DNA from: Leptolyngbya subtilissima AS-A7
Lineage (GTDB): Bacteria > Cyanobacteriota > Cyanobacteriia > Phormidesmidales > Phormidesmidaceae
Reading direction: 5' to 3'
NCBI RefSeq assembly: GCF_039962255.1
Contig: NZ_JAMPKY010000006.1
Coordinates: 335,028 to 399,027 of the forward strand
Length of the DNA stretch: 64,000 nucleotides
The position numbers and the translations under genes were made by a program. The notes below the pieces were generated by a model. That model made no database searches. It saw only the letters and a list, made by a program, of their open reading frames with translations, and had not been told where the DNA came from. Positions 46,935-55,390 of this stretch are shown here, piece by piece (the first letter of the stretch is position 1; every line of letters starts with the position of its first letter).

Positions 46935-47374
46935 GTAACCAACGGCATGAGGAACATGAGAAACGGCTGAAGGCAGAAGAAAAGGCTGCACAGCTTTCTC
47001 AACAGAGAAAGAATATACAAAAAAGCTTTAGTCAATCCGAACAAAGGATTCTAGATCTAGAGCAAGAGATAGAGTCTCTAAGGAAAGAAAATAAGGCACT
47101 TAGCACACAGATCAAAAGATTCCAGGAACGCCTGGCATCATATAAAAGAGACGACAATATAGCGAAAGAGACTTCCAAGAGCTTTGCTGATCAACTAGAA
47201 AATGTTAAGCCTGTGCTTTTGGGCGGAGTTAATGAGCATAAAGACCGTAAAGCCAACATCACGGCTGATGCGCCGAAAATAGATTCTGATACGGTCAGCA
47301 CCGAAGCCATGGAGAGAACGATGACAGCTCATTTCGGCCGTAGACAGCCATCTAAAAAGAAACATCGAGCCTAA
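46931..47374 (+). CDS. Hypothetical coiled-coil protein, 147 residues
   Basis: ATG overlaps the upstream TGA by ATGA. Residues 1-85 are one long charged coiled coil (EEHEKRLKAEEKAAQLSQQR, LDLEQEIESLRKENKALSTQ). The C-terminal half is likely disordered and ends in a basic patch (RRQPSKKKHR). No known family. With the gene before it, it forms a two-gene cassette of unlike base composition, possibly acquired, located after the chlN operon. The coiled coil suggests a scaffolding or protein-binding role only. Confidence 0.6.
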   Translation: MSNQRHEEHEKRLKAEEKAAQLSQQRKNIQKSFSQSEQRILDLEQEIESLRKENKALSTQIKRFQERLASYKRDDNIAKETSKSFADQLENVKPVLLGGVNEHKDRKANITADAPKIDSDTVSTEAMERTMTAHFGRRQPSKKKHRA

Positions 47375-47875
47375 ATATTCTTTTTTGTCTAAACCTGTTG
47401 CAGGAAACTACTCGTAACAATAGACGAAGACTTATTCACCGAGGAAAGGCTGGCCGCGCCTGCTCTGGAGACAAAGACAAGTTGAGCACTAAAACATTTG
47501 GCAAGCTCAAAATAGCGCTAAGATTTCGGTGCTTTCGCTGGTGGAAAGCTGCGCGATCGCGTCAGAATTTTCTCAACGTCTTGGTTGAACAATTACCTCG
47601 ACGAATTCAAATTACCTTGGGCGGAAATTTTAGGTAAACAACCAATTTGCTGTGATGCGAGTCTTGCCCTCTCTATAGGTTACGACCGCCGCCCACAGTT
47701 TGAGACCCAATTTTCCCTAAGATAACTAACCGAGGCTCGTCTAAGGTAAGAGCTGGCGATGCAATTATCATTCTGCAAAGAGTTTGGACTTCAACAAAAT
47801 CCACACCTTGTTTGAGCTTTTTGAGTGACTCTTATTCTCATCAAACTCAAATTCCATCGCCTCTGACTCGCTTAC
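47375..47875. other. Intergenic region with decayed-looking open frames
   Basis: About 500 bases. One frame stays open from 47522 to 47725 without a start codon (RDRVRIFSTSWLNNYLDEF, LPWAEILGKQPICCDASLAL); another of about 79 codons overlaps it. They look like remains of a gene but I could not name it. The last 150 bases show no structure. Confidence 0.4.
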
Positions 47876-48109
47876 TTAGTCATTCTCAACAATGTTGCCG
47901 AGGTAAAGCTGCACAAATGCTTTAGCAGCTACTGGATTTAGCATCTTGAGAGCTTGGGTAATCTGAGCAATATTTTCAGCGCTGGGGTCAAGTCCGTGGT
48001 ACCAACGCCCAACATTGGCGCGACTAATATCCATCGTCACCGCCAGTTTATTCTGGCTAATGCTGTAGGTGTCTAAAACCTGCTTCAGTGCGTCGCTTGC
48101 CCTTCCCAT
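47876..48109 (-). CDS. Small XRE-family transcriptional regulator
   Basis: A 77-residue protein that is almost only an HTH: LKQVLDTYSISQNKLAVTMD, then ISRANVGRWYHGLDPSAENI, followed by a short helix (QITQALKMLNPVAAKAFVQLY). It resembles Cro/C1 and antitoxin-type regulators. It is divergent from an 80-residue protein with about 100 bases between that carry two repeat copies each with a palindrome (48145-48203); self-regulation is likely. No toxin-like gene follows it on its own strand. Confidence 0.85.
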   Translation of the reverse strand: MGRASDALKQVLDTYSISQNKLAVTMDISRANVGRWYHGLDPSAENIAQITQALKMLNPVAAKAFVQLYLGNIVEND

Positions 48110-48144
48110 GATCTAATCCTGGCAGAGCCGCACACGAAGGTAAA

Positions 48145-48203
48145 TGTCACAATTGTGGATACATCGCACCTATGTTAGTGTCACAGTTGTGACTACATTG
48201 CAC
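48145..48203. promoter_or_regulatory. Twin operator-like repeats between divergent XRE gene and 80-residue gene
   Basis: Two 25-base direct repeats, 48145-48169 (TGTCACAATTGTGGATACAT...) and 48179-48203 (TGTCACAGTTGTGACTACAT...), differ at only a few bases and are spaced 34 bases centre to centre, about three helical turns. Each has a CACAATTGTG-type palindrome. The second copy lies 10 bases before the start codon of the 80-residue gene. Confidence 0.65.
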
Positions 48204-48213
48204 TGGTATCTCC

Positions 48214-48456
48214 ATGTCAGAAGAATTCATTCCCAACAGCGAGATCTATAGCGCCCCTCCTGGTAGCACGGTCCCTACCCCGACCAGCCGCGAACCCGTC
48301 CACATCACCGTCATCGGCTCTGCCACCGGCATTGATACGGTGGTCAAAATTCTCCATAGCCTTGGCTTTGCCGAAGCTCGCGCTTGGAGTAAGCTTCAGA
48401 TTGACCCCAACACCGGCAGACCCATGCGCGTGCTCACAAAGTGGCTGCGGTATTAA
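48214..48456 (+). CDS. Conserved-type cyanobacterial protein, 80 residues
   Basis: Polar N terminus (about 30 residues, Pro-rich), then a small alpha/beta domain (HITVIGSATGIDTVVKILHS, LGFAEARAWSKLQIDPNTGR) ending MRVLTKWLRY. It resembles other short cyanobacterial proteins but the function is unknown. It starts 10 bases after the second operator-like repeat, so its expression is probably controlled by the divergent XRE protein. It is followed by a bidirectional hairpin terminator. Confidence 0.65.
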   Translation: MSEEFIPNSEIYSAPPGSTVPTPTSREPVHITVIGSATGIDTVVKILHSLGFAEARAWSKLQIDPNTGRPMRVLTKWLRY

Positions 48457-48526
48457 TCAAATCCCATGTGCAACGCAGACCGGCAACTCTATTCACGCCT
48501 TGCCATGGCTCAGTGGTAAAAGAGCA

Positions 48527-48561
48527 AAAAGCCCCGAAGGAACCTTGCCTTCGGGGCTTTT
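48527..48561. terminator. Bidirectional intrinsic terminator
   Basis: A 14-bp stem (AAAAGCCCCGAAGG with its complement), 7-base loop AACCTTG, ending in TTTT on the plus strand and on the minus strand (AAAA at 48527-48530). It serves the 80-residue gene and the converging DUF4079 gene. Confidence 0.85.
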
Positions 48562-48590
48562 GAGTAGATTTGATCAGATACAAATTCTGG

Positions 48591-49079
48591 CTAGATCGAC
48601 AGGCCCAGGCGTAGGCCCAAAAAGGCGTGGACAAACATCACCGCCAGAGCAAAACTGCCCAGGTAGGCGTGGGCGGTGCGCAGAGAATCTTTGCCGCCGC
48701 CAAACTTGGTGATCGAGATGGCCCCGTTGAGGGCTAGTAGTGCGATCACCAGACTGCCCGTCCAAAAGTGGGGGCTTTGGAAGATATCTTTTTCTTGCAT
48801 CACCAGCGACAGCACCCCACCGGTATAACCCAAGCTAATAAAGGTAAACATCCACAGGGCCAGGCGCTTGTGGGTGTGGCGGTTTTCGGCTTTTTTCTCT
48901 ACGTCATCGTCGCCGATGCGGCCCTTCCAGCCCATGTAAGCGGTAAAGCTGCCCATCACAAAAATCACAATGCCCATCATCGCCGGGTGGCCCCAGTGCA
49001 CAATCGGCTCGGGGGTGCCAAACCCAGCAAAAAAGTCGGCAATGGGCTGCAAGAACCCGCGAATGCTAGAAACCATCAC
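48591..49079 (-). CDS. DUF4079 integral membrane protein
   Basis: A protein of 162 residues with four hydrophobic helices (about 30-50, 75-95, 110-125, 135-155) and several His near helix ends (VHWGHPAM, HTHKRLALWMFTF, HAYLGSFALAVMFVH). This pattern resembles haem-b membrane proteins such as the cytochrome b561/ferric-reductase-like group, but DUF4079 has no proven function. It is conserved in cyanobacteria and plastids. The start is either of two adjacent Met codons (49079 or 49076). Confidence 0.85.
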   Translation of the reverse strand: MMVSSIRGFLQPIADFFAGFGTPEPIVHWGHPAMMGIVIFVMGSFTAYMGWKGRIGDDDVEKKAENRHTHKRLALWMFTFISLGYTGGVLSLVMQEKDIFQSPHFWTGSLVIALLALNGAISITKFGGGKDSLRTAHAYLGSFALAVMFVHAFLGLRLGLSI

Positions 49080-49249
49080 TATCTCCCAACAAAGTAAGCG
49101 CCATCCCTAAGGTGCCATATTTTCTCTACCGAAAGGCATAGGGCATGGGTATCCCGAAACCAAAAGTTATGTCATGGAATCGTGGCAAGCTTAATCCGTA
49201 GAATTTTATTTTGGCTTAAAACTCAATCTTTGCCTACTAAAATAAGGCA

Positions 49250-49720
49250 ATGGACCTGGATGACCTTGATATCAAAACCCTATCCTTTCTCTGCCAGCGA
49301 GGGCGCATGACCTGGGCTGAGCTGGCGAGTCAGCTGGGGCTGTCGGCTCCAGCGGCGGCCGATCGCGTCAAACGCCTTGAAGAGCGCGGCATTATCACGG
49401 GCTACAGTGCCCAGCTCGATGCCGAAGCCCTGGGGCTAAATTTGACTGCATTCATTGCCGTGACGCTCGACCAACCACACCACCGCAAGGGCTTTTTAGC
49501 CGCAGTGCAGGCTACGGCTGAAATTTTGGAATGCCACCACGTCACCGGTGACGATGACTACCTATTGAAAGTGCGCTGCTGCCACACTCGCGCCCTAGAG
49601 GCATTGATTACCCACGGGCTGAAAGCGATCGCAGGCGTCGTCAAAACCCGCACTCTGATTGTGCTCTCCACAGTCAAAGAGACTCAGGTGCCATCGCTGG
49701 ATCATTTGCGAGATTCCTAG
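49250..49720 (+). CDS. Lrp/AsnC-family transcriptional regulator
   Basis: A protein of 156 residues with N-terminal HTH (FLCQRGRMTWAELASQLGLS, then AAADRVKRLEERGIITGYSA) and C-terminal RAM (ligand) domain (AFIAVTLDQPHHRKGFLAAV, ECHHVTGDDDYLLKVRC). Lrp/AsnC proteins sense amino acids. The next gene, 9 bases after its stop, is a LysE-type exporter, so it most likely controls export of the amino acid it senses. Confidence 0.92.
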   Translation: MDLDDLDIKTLSFLCQRGRMTWAELASQLGLSAPAAADRVKRLEERGIITGYSAQLDAEALGLNLTAFIAVTLDQPHHRKGFLAAVQATAEILECHHVTGDDDYLLKVRCCHTRALEALITHGLKAIAGVVKTRTLIVLSTVKETQVPSLDHLRDS

Positions 49721-49729
49721 GGAGGGGTC

Positions 49730-50350
49730 ATGGAAAGCTGGACACTGCTGAGGGGCATGGGGTTGGGGCTGGCGATCGCAGTTCCCGTTGGCCCCATTGG
49801 GTTGCTCTGCATTCGGCGATCACTTACCCAAGGCCAGCTCATGGGGTTGGTCACAGGGTTGGGAGCCGCCACCGCCGACGGCATCTACGGCAGCATTGCC
49901 GGGTTTGGCCTGACTGCGATCGCCGATCTGTTGGTTAAGCACACCCAGGCCATGCAGCTCATCGGGGGCGTGTTTCTCTGTTATTTAGGCTTCACCACGC
50001 TGCGAACCGACCCTGCTACCGAGGCGGCAAAGGTCTCTAATCGAGGGCTTTGGGGGGCCTACGCTTCTACCTTAGTGTTGACGTTGACGAACCCGGCCAC
50101 TATTCTTTCTTTCATTGCGATTTTTGCTGGGCTGGGTCTGGTGGGCAATAGTCAATCGTGGGGAGCCTCACTAACCTTGATTTTTGGGGTGTTTTTGGGG
50201 TCTGCTCTGTGGTGGCTGTGCCTGAGCTGGGGTGTAACGCTTTTTAGCCAAAAGCTGACACCCTCCCGACTTAAGTGGTTAAATCGGCTGGCCGGTGCCG
50301 CTATTTTTGGCTTTGGGGTAGTCGCTATTGCGCTCACCTTTAAGGGCTAA
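49730..50350 (+). CDS. LysE-family amino acid exporter
   Basis: A protein of 206 residues with six hydrophobic helices of the LysE/RhtB fold: the N-terminal AIAVPVGPIGLLCIRRSLTQ and ATADGIYGSIAGFGL. Exports amino acids such as lysine, arginine, threonine or homoserine; the substrate is not known. The ATG at 49730 has GGAGG 7 bases upstream and follows the Lrp stop by 9 bases, so one operon is evident. Together they form a sensor-exporter pair. Confidence 0.88.
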   Translation: MESWTLLRGMGLGLAIAVPVGPIGLLCIRRSLTQGQLMGLVTGLGAATADGIYGSIAGFGLTAIADLLVKHTQAMQLIGGVFLCYLGFTTLRTDPATEAAKVSNRGLWGAYASTLVLTLTNPATILSFIAIFAGLGLVGNSQSWGASLTLIFGVFLGSALWWLCLSWGVTLFSQKLTPSRLKWLNRLAGAAIFGFGVVAIALTFKG

Positions 50351-50385
50351 ACTCCAGATTCCTACTCCAGGTACTGCCTGTGACC

Positions 50386-51597
50386 ATGCTGCGAACTCAT
50401 CCGTTTTCTTCTGCACCGACCCGGCGGCCTGTTGCCGTAGCCTGGGGACGATGGCTGAGCCTAGGGTTAGCCCTGGTATTGGTCAGCTGGCTGGCGCTAA
50501 CAGCGTTTCCCAACGCCCAGGCAGCGCCGCCTGAGCTGATGGCTCAGTCAATTCAAGATCTGCAAAATAAGCAAAAAACCCTTGAGCAGCAGCGCAACGA
50601 ACTCCAGCAGCAGCAAACCGAACTGCAAAATCGCCAGGCCACTTCAGAATCTACCCTCAAGGGCCTAGAGAATAGCATTGTCTACACCGCCAACCAAATC
50701 AACGAAACCGAGTTTCGCCTCAACCAGGCCGCGAAAGAGCTGAAAGATTTTGAAGCCAAGCTCGCAAAAGCCGAAGCCGATTACGAAAACGTGCGCACTG
50801 GCACTGTGGCCCGGCTTCAGTATCTCCAGCGGCAGCAGGGCAGCGAGGGCTGGGCAGTGCTACTGCAAAGCCAGAATTTTAATGAGTTTCTAGACCGCCA
50901 GTACCAGCTCAAGCGGGTTTACGCCTCCGATCGCCAGGTGCTGGCCGACCTCAAGGCCCAGGCCGAAGCCATTCAAAAACAGAAGGCCGCTGTCGAAGAA
51001 AAGCGTAACCAGGTCGCCCTGCTACGCCAGCAGTTGCTCTCCCAAAAGCAGCAGTACGAAGCTGAAGCCAGCGAAGAAAAGCAGCTAATCTCTCGTTTGA
51101 GGGATCGTCGCGGGGCCCTAGAAGCCGCTGAGGCCCAGCTTGCCCGCGACTCAGAGCAGGTTGCTGGCCTAATTCGTCAAAAAATTGCCGCCAGCACAGG
51201 GGTAATTCGCGGCACCGGGCGATTTGTCTTCCCCGCTAACGCCAATATTTCGAGCGGGTTTGGCAACCGGGTGCACCCCATTTTGGGCTACAGCCGCTTC
51301 CACGGTGGGATAGATTTTTCGGCCAGCTATGGCAGCACCATTCACGCCGCCGACTCGGGCCGGGTAATTTTCTCAGGCTGGTATGGGGGCTACGGCCAAG
51401 CGGTGATCATCGACCACGGTGGCGGGCTCAGCACCCTCTATGCCCACTCCAGCCGTCTGTTTGTTAGCGAGGGACAGTCGGTGCAGCAGGGTCAGGCGAT
51501 CGCCGCTGTCGGCTCCACCGGCCTCTCTACTGGACCACACCTGCACTTTGAAGTGCGGCAGAACGGCAATCCGGTGAATCCGGCGGGGTATTTGTAG
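50386..51597 (+). CDS. EnvC-like M23 peptidoglycan hydrolase or amidase activator
   Basis: A protein of 403 residues. Signal peptide (about 1-45, hydrophobic LALVLVSWLALTAFPN, cleavage near AQAAPP). Residues about 50-270 are a long coiled coil rich in Gln/Glu (KTLEQQRNELQQQQTELQN). The C-terminal LytM/M23 domain (about 280-400) keeps the zinc ligands HGGIDFSA and HLHFEVR plus YAHSS, so it may be an active endopeptidase rather than a degenerate activator. ATG at 50386 is preferred over a GTG two codons earlier. It should act in cell division or separation. Confidence 0.88.
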   Translation: MLRTHPFSSAPTRRPVAVAWGRWLSLGLALVLVSWLALTAFPNAQAAPPELMAQSIQDLQNKQKTLEQQRNELQQQQTELQNRQATSESTLKGLENSIVYTANQINETEFRLNQAAKELKDFEAKLAKAEADYENVRTGTVARLQYLQRQQGSEGWAVLLQSQNFNEFLDRQYQLKRVYASDRQVLADLKAQAEAIQKQKAAVEEKRNQVALLRQQLLSQKQQYEAEASEEKQLISRLRDRRGALEAAEAQLARDSEQVAGLIRQKIAASTGVIRGTGRFVFPANANISSGFGNRVHPILGYSRFHGGIDFSASYGSTIHAADSGRVIFSGWYGGYGQAVIIDHGGGLSTLYAHSSRLFVSEGQSVQQGQAIAAVGSTGLSTGPHLHFEVRQNGNPVNPAGYL

Positions 51598-51616
51598 GAA
51601 GTAATGGAGTAGGAAG

Positions 51617-51696
51617 GTAGGGAGTAGGGGGTTAGGGAGTTTGTTAGTAGGTTCAATCACCCGCACCTATCCACCCCTTAACCCCCTACTCCCTAC
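51617..51696. repeat. Inverted repeat of GTAGGGAGTAGGGGGTTA
   Basis: A perfect 18-bp inverted repeat (51617-51634 with 51679-51696), loop 44 bases, G-rich low-complexity arms. It follows the M23 gene and precedes the 44-residue gene on the other strand. Confidence 0.65.
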
Positions 51697-51701
51697 AGTT
51701 T

Positions 51702-51836
51702 TTAGCCCAGGCTCTTTTTCAAATGAGCCATAATGCGAGCCTTACGGGGGTCTTCGCTCTTAGCGGGAGTGACGCCGGCGAAGTTGATTTTGCTGGTTAG
51801 GGCAAGGTGCTGCTTAATTTGATCTTTACTAGCCAC
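51702..51836 (-). CDS. 44-residue protein of unknown function
   Basis: A complete small frame with a GTG start and a GAGG ribosome site eight bases before it. It begins MASKDQIKQHLALTSKINF and ends ARIMAHLKKSLG, basic and helical, with a central PAKSEDPRKARI. I am not able to name the family, but the ribosome site, dense codons and clean stop suggest a real gene. It converges with the M23 gene across the inverted repeat. Confidence 0.55.
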   Translation of the reverse strand: MASKDQIKQHLALTSKINFAGVTPAKSEDPRKARIMAHLKKSLG

Positions 51837-52556
51837 GAAGATACCTCAGAGAAACGAACAGGGAAAGCCTAAACGACCAAGGCACAGGCCCTGGCAGTTC
51901 AGCCTGGGAATGGCATCCCAAAATATTCTCCCTATAGACAATTTAATGCATGTGTCCAGGGTTACTGCAAACTCCTGGAATCAATGGCTAGATAGCAGTG
52001 GTCGGCACAGGCGTTGCGCCCAACCTTTGGTGCGGTGTCTGAAACCCTAAGGCTGCGGTAAGAGCGATCGCGATCGGCTAGCTCATTCCCAAAACGGTGA
52101 AGGGGGTTAGGACCGTAACCTGGGGCGGTGAGGGCAGCTTTGCCATATTTGAGTTTGTGCCGCTGTTTTCTCCGGTGCTCGTCTGATTCGGAGAGCTGCT
52201 GTTTGAGTAGACAGACCCTAATTTGATTTCTTTTTAGGATTAACCCTGTCTTACTCAAATTTCTCTGATTTGGGTTGAAAACACTTTAAAGCTAAGCTTA
52301 TACCCCGCTTAATCTATTACTAAAATTACAAATCAGACTGTTCATGGCCCCAATGGCAGCGTTGAATAATGGGGTCTGAGCTGGTAAATTTTAGAGCAGA
52401 CAGCTGTAAATCTCGCTTGAACCACGGGTGGCCAAGCACGAGCCATAAGTTTTCTTAATGCAAAACACAGATGATTTATGGACTAAGTTACTCTTAACCC
52501 TAGAGTCAGAGGGTAGAATTTAGCTTGATTTTCAGCTTTGGACGGCATCATGCATT
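51837..52556. other. Intergenic region, no convincing gene
   Basis: About 720 bases. A frame on the minus strand at 51962-52258 (98 codons) is Arg/Lys-rich and lacks coding features, so it is not called. The last 200 bases are AT-rich and probably hold the promoter of the 93-residue gene. Confidence 0.5.
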
Positions 52557-52838
52557 ATGGCAGACTCTGGAACTTCTCCGATTAGTGAAAACTTTGATTC
52601 TTTACCCCGCGAGGTTAGGGTTGATAACCTCCGCAACGTTCTAGAAACCCTGCAAATTGCCGACGAAATCGCCAAACAGGGCTATCTAATCACCAGCTCA
52701 GAACTGGCCGATTTGATGGATGTGAACGCCAGCGCCGTGACGAGTCGAGGCGAGTTTTGGGCCTGGCGCAACTGGTCAGTGTCGCGAGTGCGGCGCGAAG
52801 GTAACCAAATTCTTTGGCAGATTGAGCGTATCGACTAG
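52557..52838 (+). CDS. Small helical protein, 93 residues, winged-helix-like
   Basis: A polar protein with a possible HTH (LQIADEIAKQGYLITSSELA, then DLMDVNASAVTSRGEFWAWR) and a beta-like end (NWSVSRVRREGNQILWQIER). The arrangement looks like a small winged-helix DNA-binding domain of cyanobacterial type, but I am not sure. No membrane segment. Start ATG at 52557. It converges with the UvrD-like gene with about 120 bases between. Confidence 0.6.
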   Translation: MADSGTSPISENFDSLPREVRVDNLRNVLETLQIADEIAKQGYLITSSELADLMDVNASAVTSRGEFWAWRNWSVSRVRREGNQILWQIERID

Positions 52839-52959
52839 AAACTTTTGAACTGAGGAATTTAAAACTTTGGCGGTGAGCTGTGACTCGCTGCTGGTGATAC
52901 TTGGCGACTCCCGTGCCACTTTTCAACCTTCAGACAAAGTCTCTGCTCACCGCCACCTC

Positions 52960-55269
52960 TCATCTCCCCATCCACTCCCGCAGCACTGGCAGCACTGGGC
53001 AGGGGTTCGCCGCCTGCACATTCTCTGGCTTGCTCCAGGTAAACGGGGCCTGCTGGGCCGCAGACATCCACAGCAGGCGCTTGGCGCGGGTCATAGCAAC
53101 GTAGAGTAGCCGGTATTCTTCGGCCGCTTTGAGGTGCTTGGCCTGCTCCCAAGCCGAGATGATGTCAGGAATTTCGCCTTGCCCTGGGGCAAAACCGGCG
53201 TGGGCGTGGGCGCGAATCTGCGCCCGGGCCACCTCTGCTAGGGTAAAGTCGCCCAAAAATTCGCCCTGGGGTGGCACCCACAGGGTACCAGGGATGGTTT
53301 TGTCGTGGAGAAAGGGCAGAAACACAACATCCCAATCAAGCCCCTTGGCCTTGTGCATGGTGATCAGGGTGAGCTGGCCGGGGCGGGCATAGAGCGAGTC
53401 GGTATCTTCGGTGTCGACGGCGGTGAAGCGCTCGGAGCCCACAATATCCTGCAAAACGGCGATCGCAGCCGCCAGCGTGTCGTCATTGCGAATTTGCTGG
53501 CTGACGCGAGCGGCGAGTTTGTCGGCGGTGGCCAGCTCGCTCTGGTTGTAGCCCAGGGTGAGCCCGATGAAGGAGAACAGGCTGTAGGGAGGCAGTTCGA
53601 GGCGCGATCGCAGCAGCCCGGCACAGTACCGCCGCGCTATTCGTGCTGCCTCAGTGTCGGGCGGCGCATCCAGTGGGCCGGGGTAAAGAAACTGCTCAGG
53701 AGCCTGGGCTAGGGCGTTGAGATCTTGGGTGGGCACCCGCTGGCGATCGACCAGCACCCGCAGCGCTCCTTTGAGGCGATCAGCTGAGTGGGGCCGCTCA
53801 ATGAATTGCAGCAGGGTGAGCATTTCTTCGGGCACCTGAGTTTGGCGGTCTTGCTCACCCACGTCGTAGAACTTCAGGCCCATGGCGGCCAGAGCTACGC
53901 CCCCTACCAGGTCAGGATCGCGCAGCAGGTTGCCAACAAATTGCCCCTGTCGACCCTCCCGCACGAGAATGGCAAAACTAGTCTCAGGATTTGCAGCGTA
54001 GAGCTCGCTGACCCGCTGGGCAATCAGCTTGACGGACTCTAGCGTGGTTGACGGCGAGAAAATTTCTACCCCAGCCCCCAGCGGCTCTGGGTTGGCCCCA
54101 AGTTGCGGGTCGTCGGGGTCTACGGGGGCGATCGCCTGATTACGAAAGGGAGTCTCTGGCCCAGCCACCTGCGCCTGGTTAACCCAGGCCAGCATGCGGT
54201 TGGCAGCGGCCATAATGATGCCGCTGCTGCGTCCGGCCTGATCCATCGTCACCAGGCGACCCTGGCGGCGGCAGTCGTCGCAGAACTGGTTGAAGAACAC
54301 CGGGTCTGCCGGCGTAAACGTCGAGTTGATCGCTTGGTTAGGATCGCCCACCCGCACCAGGTTAGGCTCCCCATTGGGGTCGTCCGGATTAGCCGCCAGA
54401 AGGGTCAATAACCGAGTCTGCAATGGTGACGAATCCTGCGCTTCATCTTCGAACACGGCGAAGGTGCGCCCCTGCCAAAAGCGGCGGCTGTCGGGGTCAT
54501 CTAGGGTACGGAGGGCACCTAGGATCATGGCGTCGTAGTCAATCCAGCCCCGTTGCGAGAGCAGGGCTTGATAGCGATCGTACAGGCCGGCCGCAATGGT
54601 GAGCACGTCGTAGTCTTCAACATCTCCTGGTAGAAAGTGGTTGACGTTTTGAGCCAAATCTATCAAGGCAGCAGGCAGTAACCCCGAGCTTTTAGCTTCG
54701 CGAATCACTGTATGGGCCAGGCTGGGCAGTACCTCGGTTCGCAATACCGACTGCCGCCTGAGCTGCTCGGTTTCTTCACCATCAAACTGTCGCCCTTCGA
54801 TCAGGCGGTAGTAGGAGTTGGGGTTGGCTACAATCCACTGCTCTACGCAGGCCCGCAGAATGCGGTTGTTTTGGGAGGGCGAAACCAGCGTCAGCGTATC
54901 CAGGTTCAGGTTGGAGAGTTCAGGGTTGCGGGTAGCGATGCTGAGGGCTAGCCCGTGCAGCGTCGAGACCGTAAAGCTGGTCTGGGGAAGCCCGAGAGTC
55001 TTTAGGTGCCCGCGCACCTTGGCTTTAAGGTTCGCCGCTGCCGATCGCGTGAAGGTAACCAACACCAGCTGACGGTTGAGATGAAGCTGGTGGCGGGCGA
55101 TCGCGATCGCCGCCGCCGCCGCCATGCCCGTAGACTTGCCCGAGCCCGGCACTGCCGACACCGCCAACCGCCCCCCGGCCCAGTCGGCCAAAGCCTGTTG
55201 ACCCCGCCGCAACCCGGCGCGAATCTCTTGTAGCGCGGCCTCGCGATCGACGGGTACTGCCGTTGTCAT
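52960..55269 (-). CDS. UvrD/Rep-family ATP-dependent DNA helicase
   Basis: Superfamily 1 helicase of 769 residues. Motif I is VPGSGKSTG (about 42-50), motif Ia VLVTFTRSAAANLK, motif II AVFEDEAQDSS, motif III region VRVGDPNQAINSTF, motif V TLITMHKAKGLDWD and motif VI LLYVAMTRAKRLLWM. Shape and length resemble the UvrD/PcrA group but it differs enough that it is not called uvrD or pcrA. It may act in repair or replication restart. It overlaps no neighbour; it is convergent to the 93-residue gene. Confidence 0.88.
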   Translation of the reverse strand: MTTAVPVDREAALQEIRAGLRRGQQALADWAGGRLAVSAVPGSGKSTGMAAAAAIAIARHQLHLNRQLVLVTFTRSAAANLKAKVRGHLKTLGLPQTSFTVSTLHGLALSIATRNPELSNLNLDTLTLVSPSQNNRILRACVEQWIVANPNSYYRLIEGRQFDGEETEQLRRQSVLRTEVLPSLAHTVIREAKSSGLLPAALIDLAQNVNHFLPGDVEDYDVLTIAAGLYDRYQALLSQRGWIDYDAMILGALRTLDDPDSRRFWQGRTFAVFEDEAQDSSPLQTRLLTLLAANPDDPNGEPNLVRVGDPNQAINSTFTPADPVFFNQFCDDCRRQGRLVTMDQAGRSSGIIMAAANRMLAWVNQAQVAGPETPFRNQAIAPVDPDDPQLGANPEPLGAGVEIFSPSTTLESVKLIAQRVSELYAANPETSFAILVREGRQGQFVGNLLRDPDLVGGVALAAMGLKFYDVGEQDRQTQVPEEMLTLLQFIERPHSADRLKGALRVLVDRQRVPTQDLNALAQAPEQFLYPGPLDAPPDTEAARIARRYCAGLLRSRLELPPYSLFSFIGLTLGYNQSELATADKLAARVSQQIRNDDTLAAAIAVLQDIVGSERFTAVDTEDTDSLYARPGQLTLITMHKAKGLDWDVVFLPFLHDKTIPGTLWVPPQGEFLGDFTLAEVARAQIRAHAHAGFAPGQGEIPDIISAWEQAKHLKAAEEYRLLYVAMTRAKRLLWMSAAQQAPFTWSKPENVQAANPCPVLPVLREWMGR

Positions 55270-55390
55270 AGGGCTTCTCTGGGGGTTGCCCTTTTAGGAT
55301 AGCGAGTGGGAGACAGGAAGATGGAGGCGGTAACAGTTCTACCCACTCTCCTACCTATCCACCCTCCTACCCATCTACCCCTTCACTCTC

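Noticed and set aside
47398..47637. 79-codon frame rich in Arg and Lys
   Set aside because: Overlaps another open frame in a different phase; composition suggests non-coding or decayed DNA. A transposase remnant was considered but no DDE or other motif is visible.
48500..48525. tRNA D-arm-like sequence GGCTCAGTGGTAAAAGAGC
   Set aside because: No acceptor, anticodon or T arm follows; a terminator begins directly after. Could be a tRNA fragment left by integration, but one arm is not enough.
51962..52258. 98-codon minus-strand frame
   Set aside because: Low-quality composition and no ribosome site; kept as intergenic.
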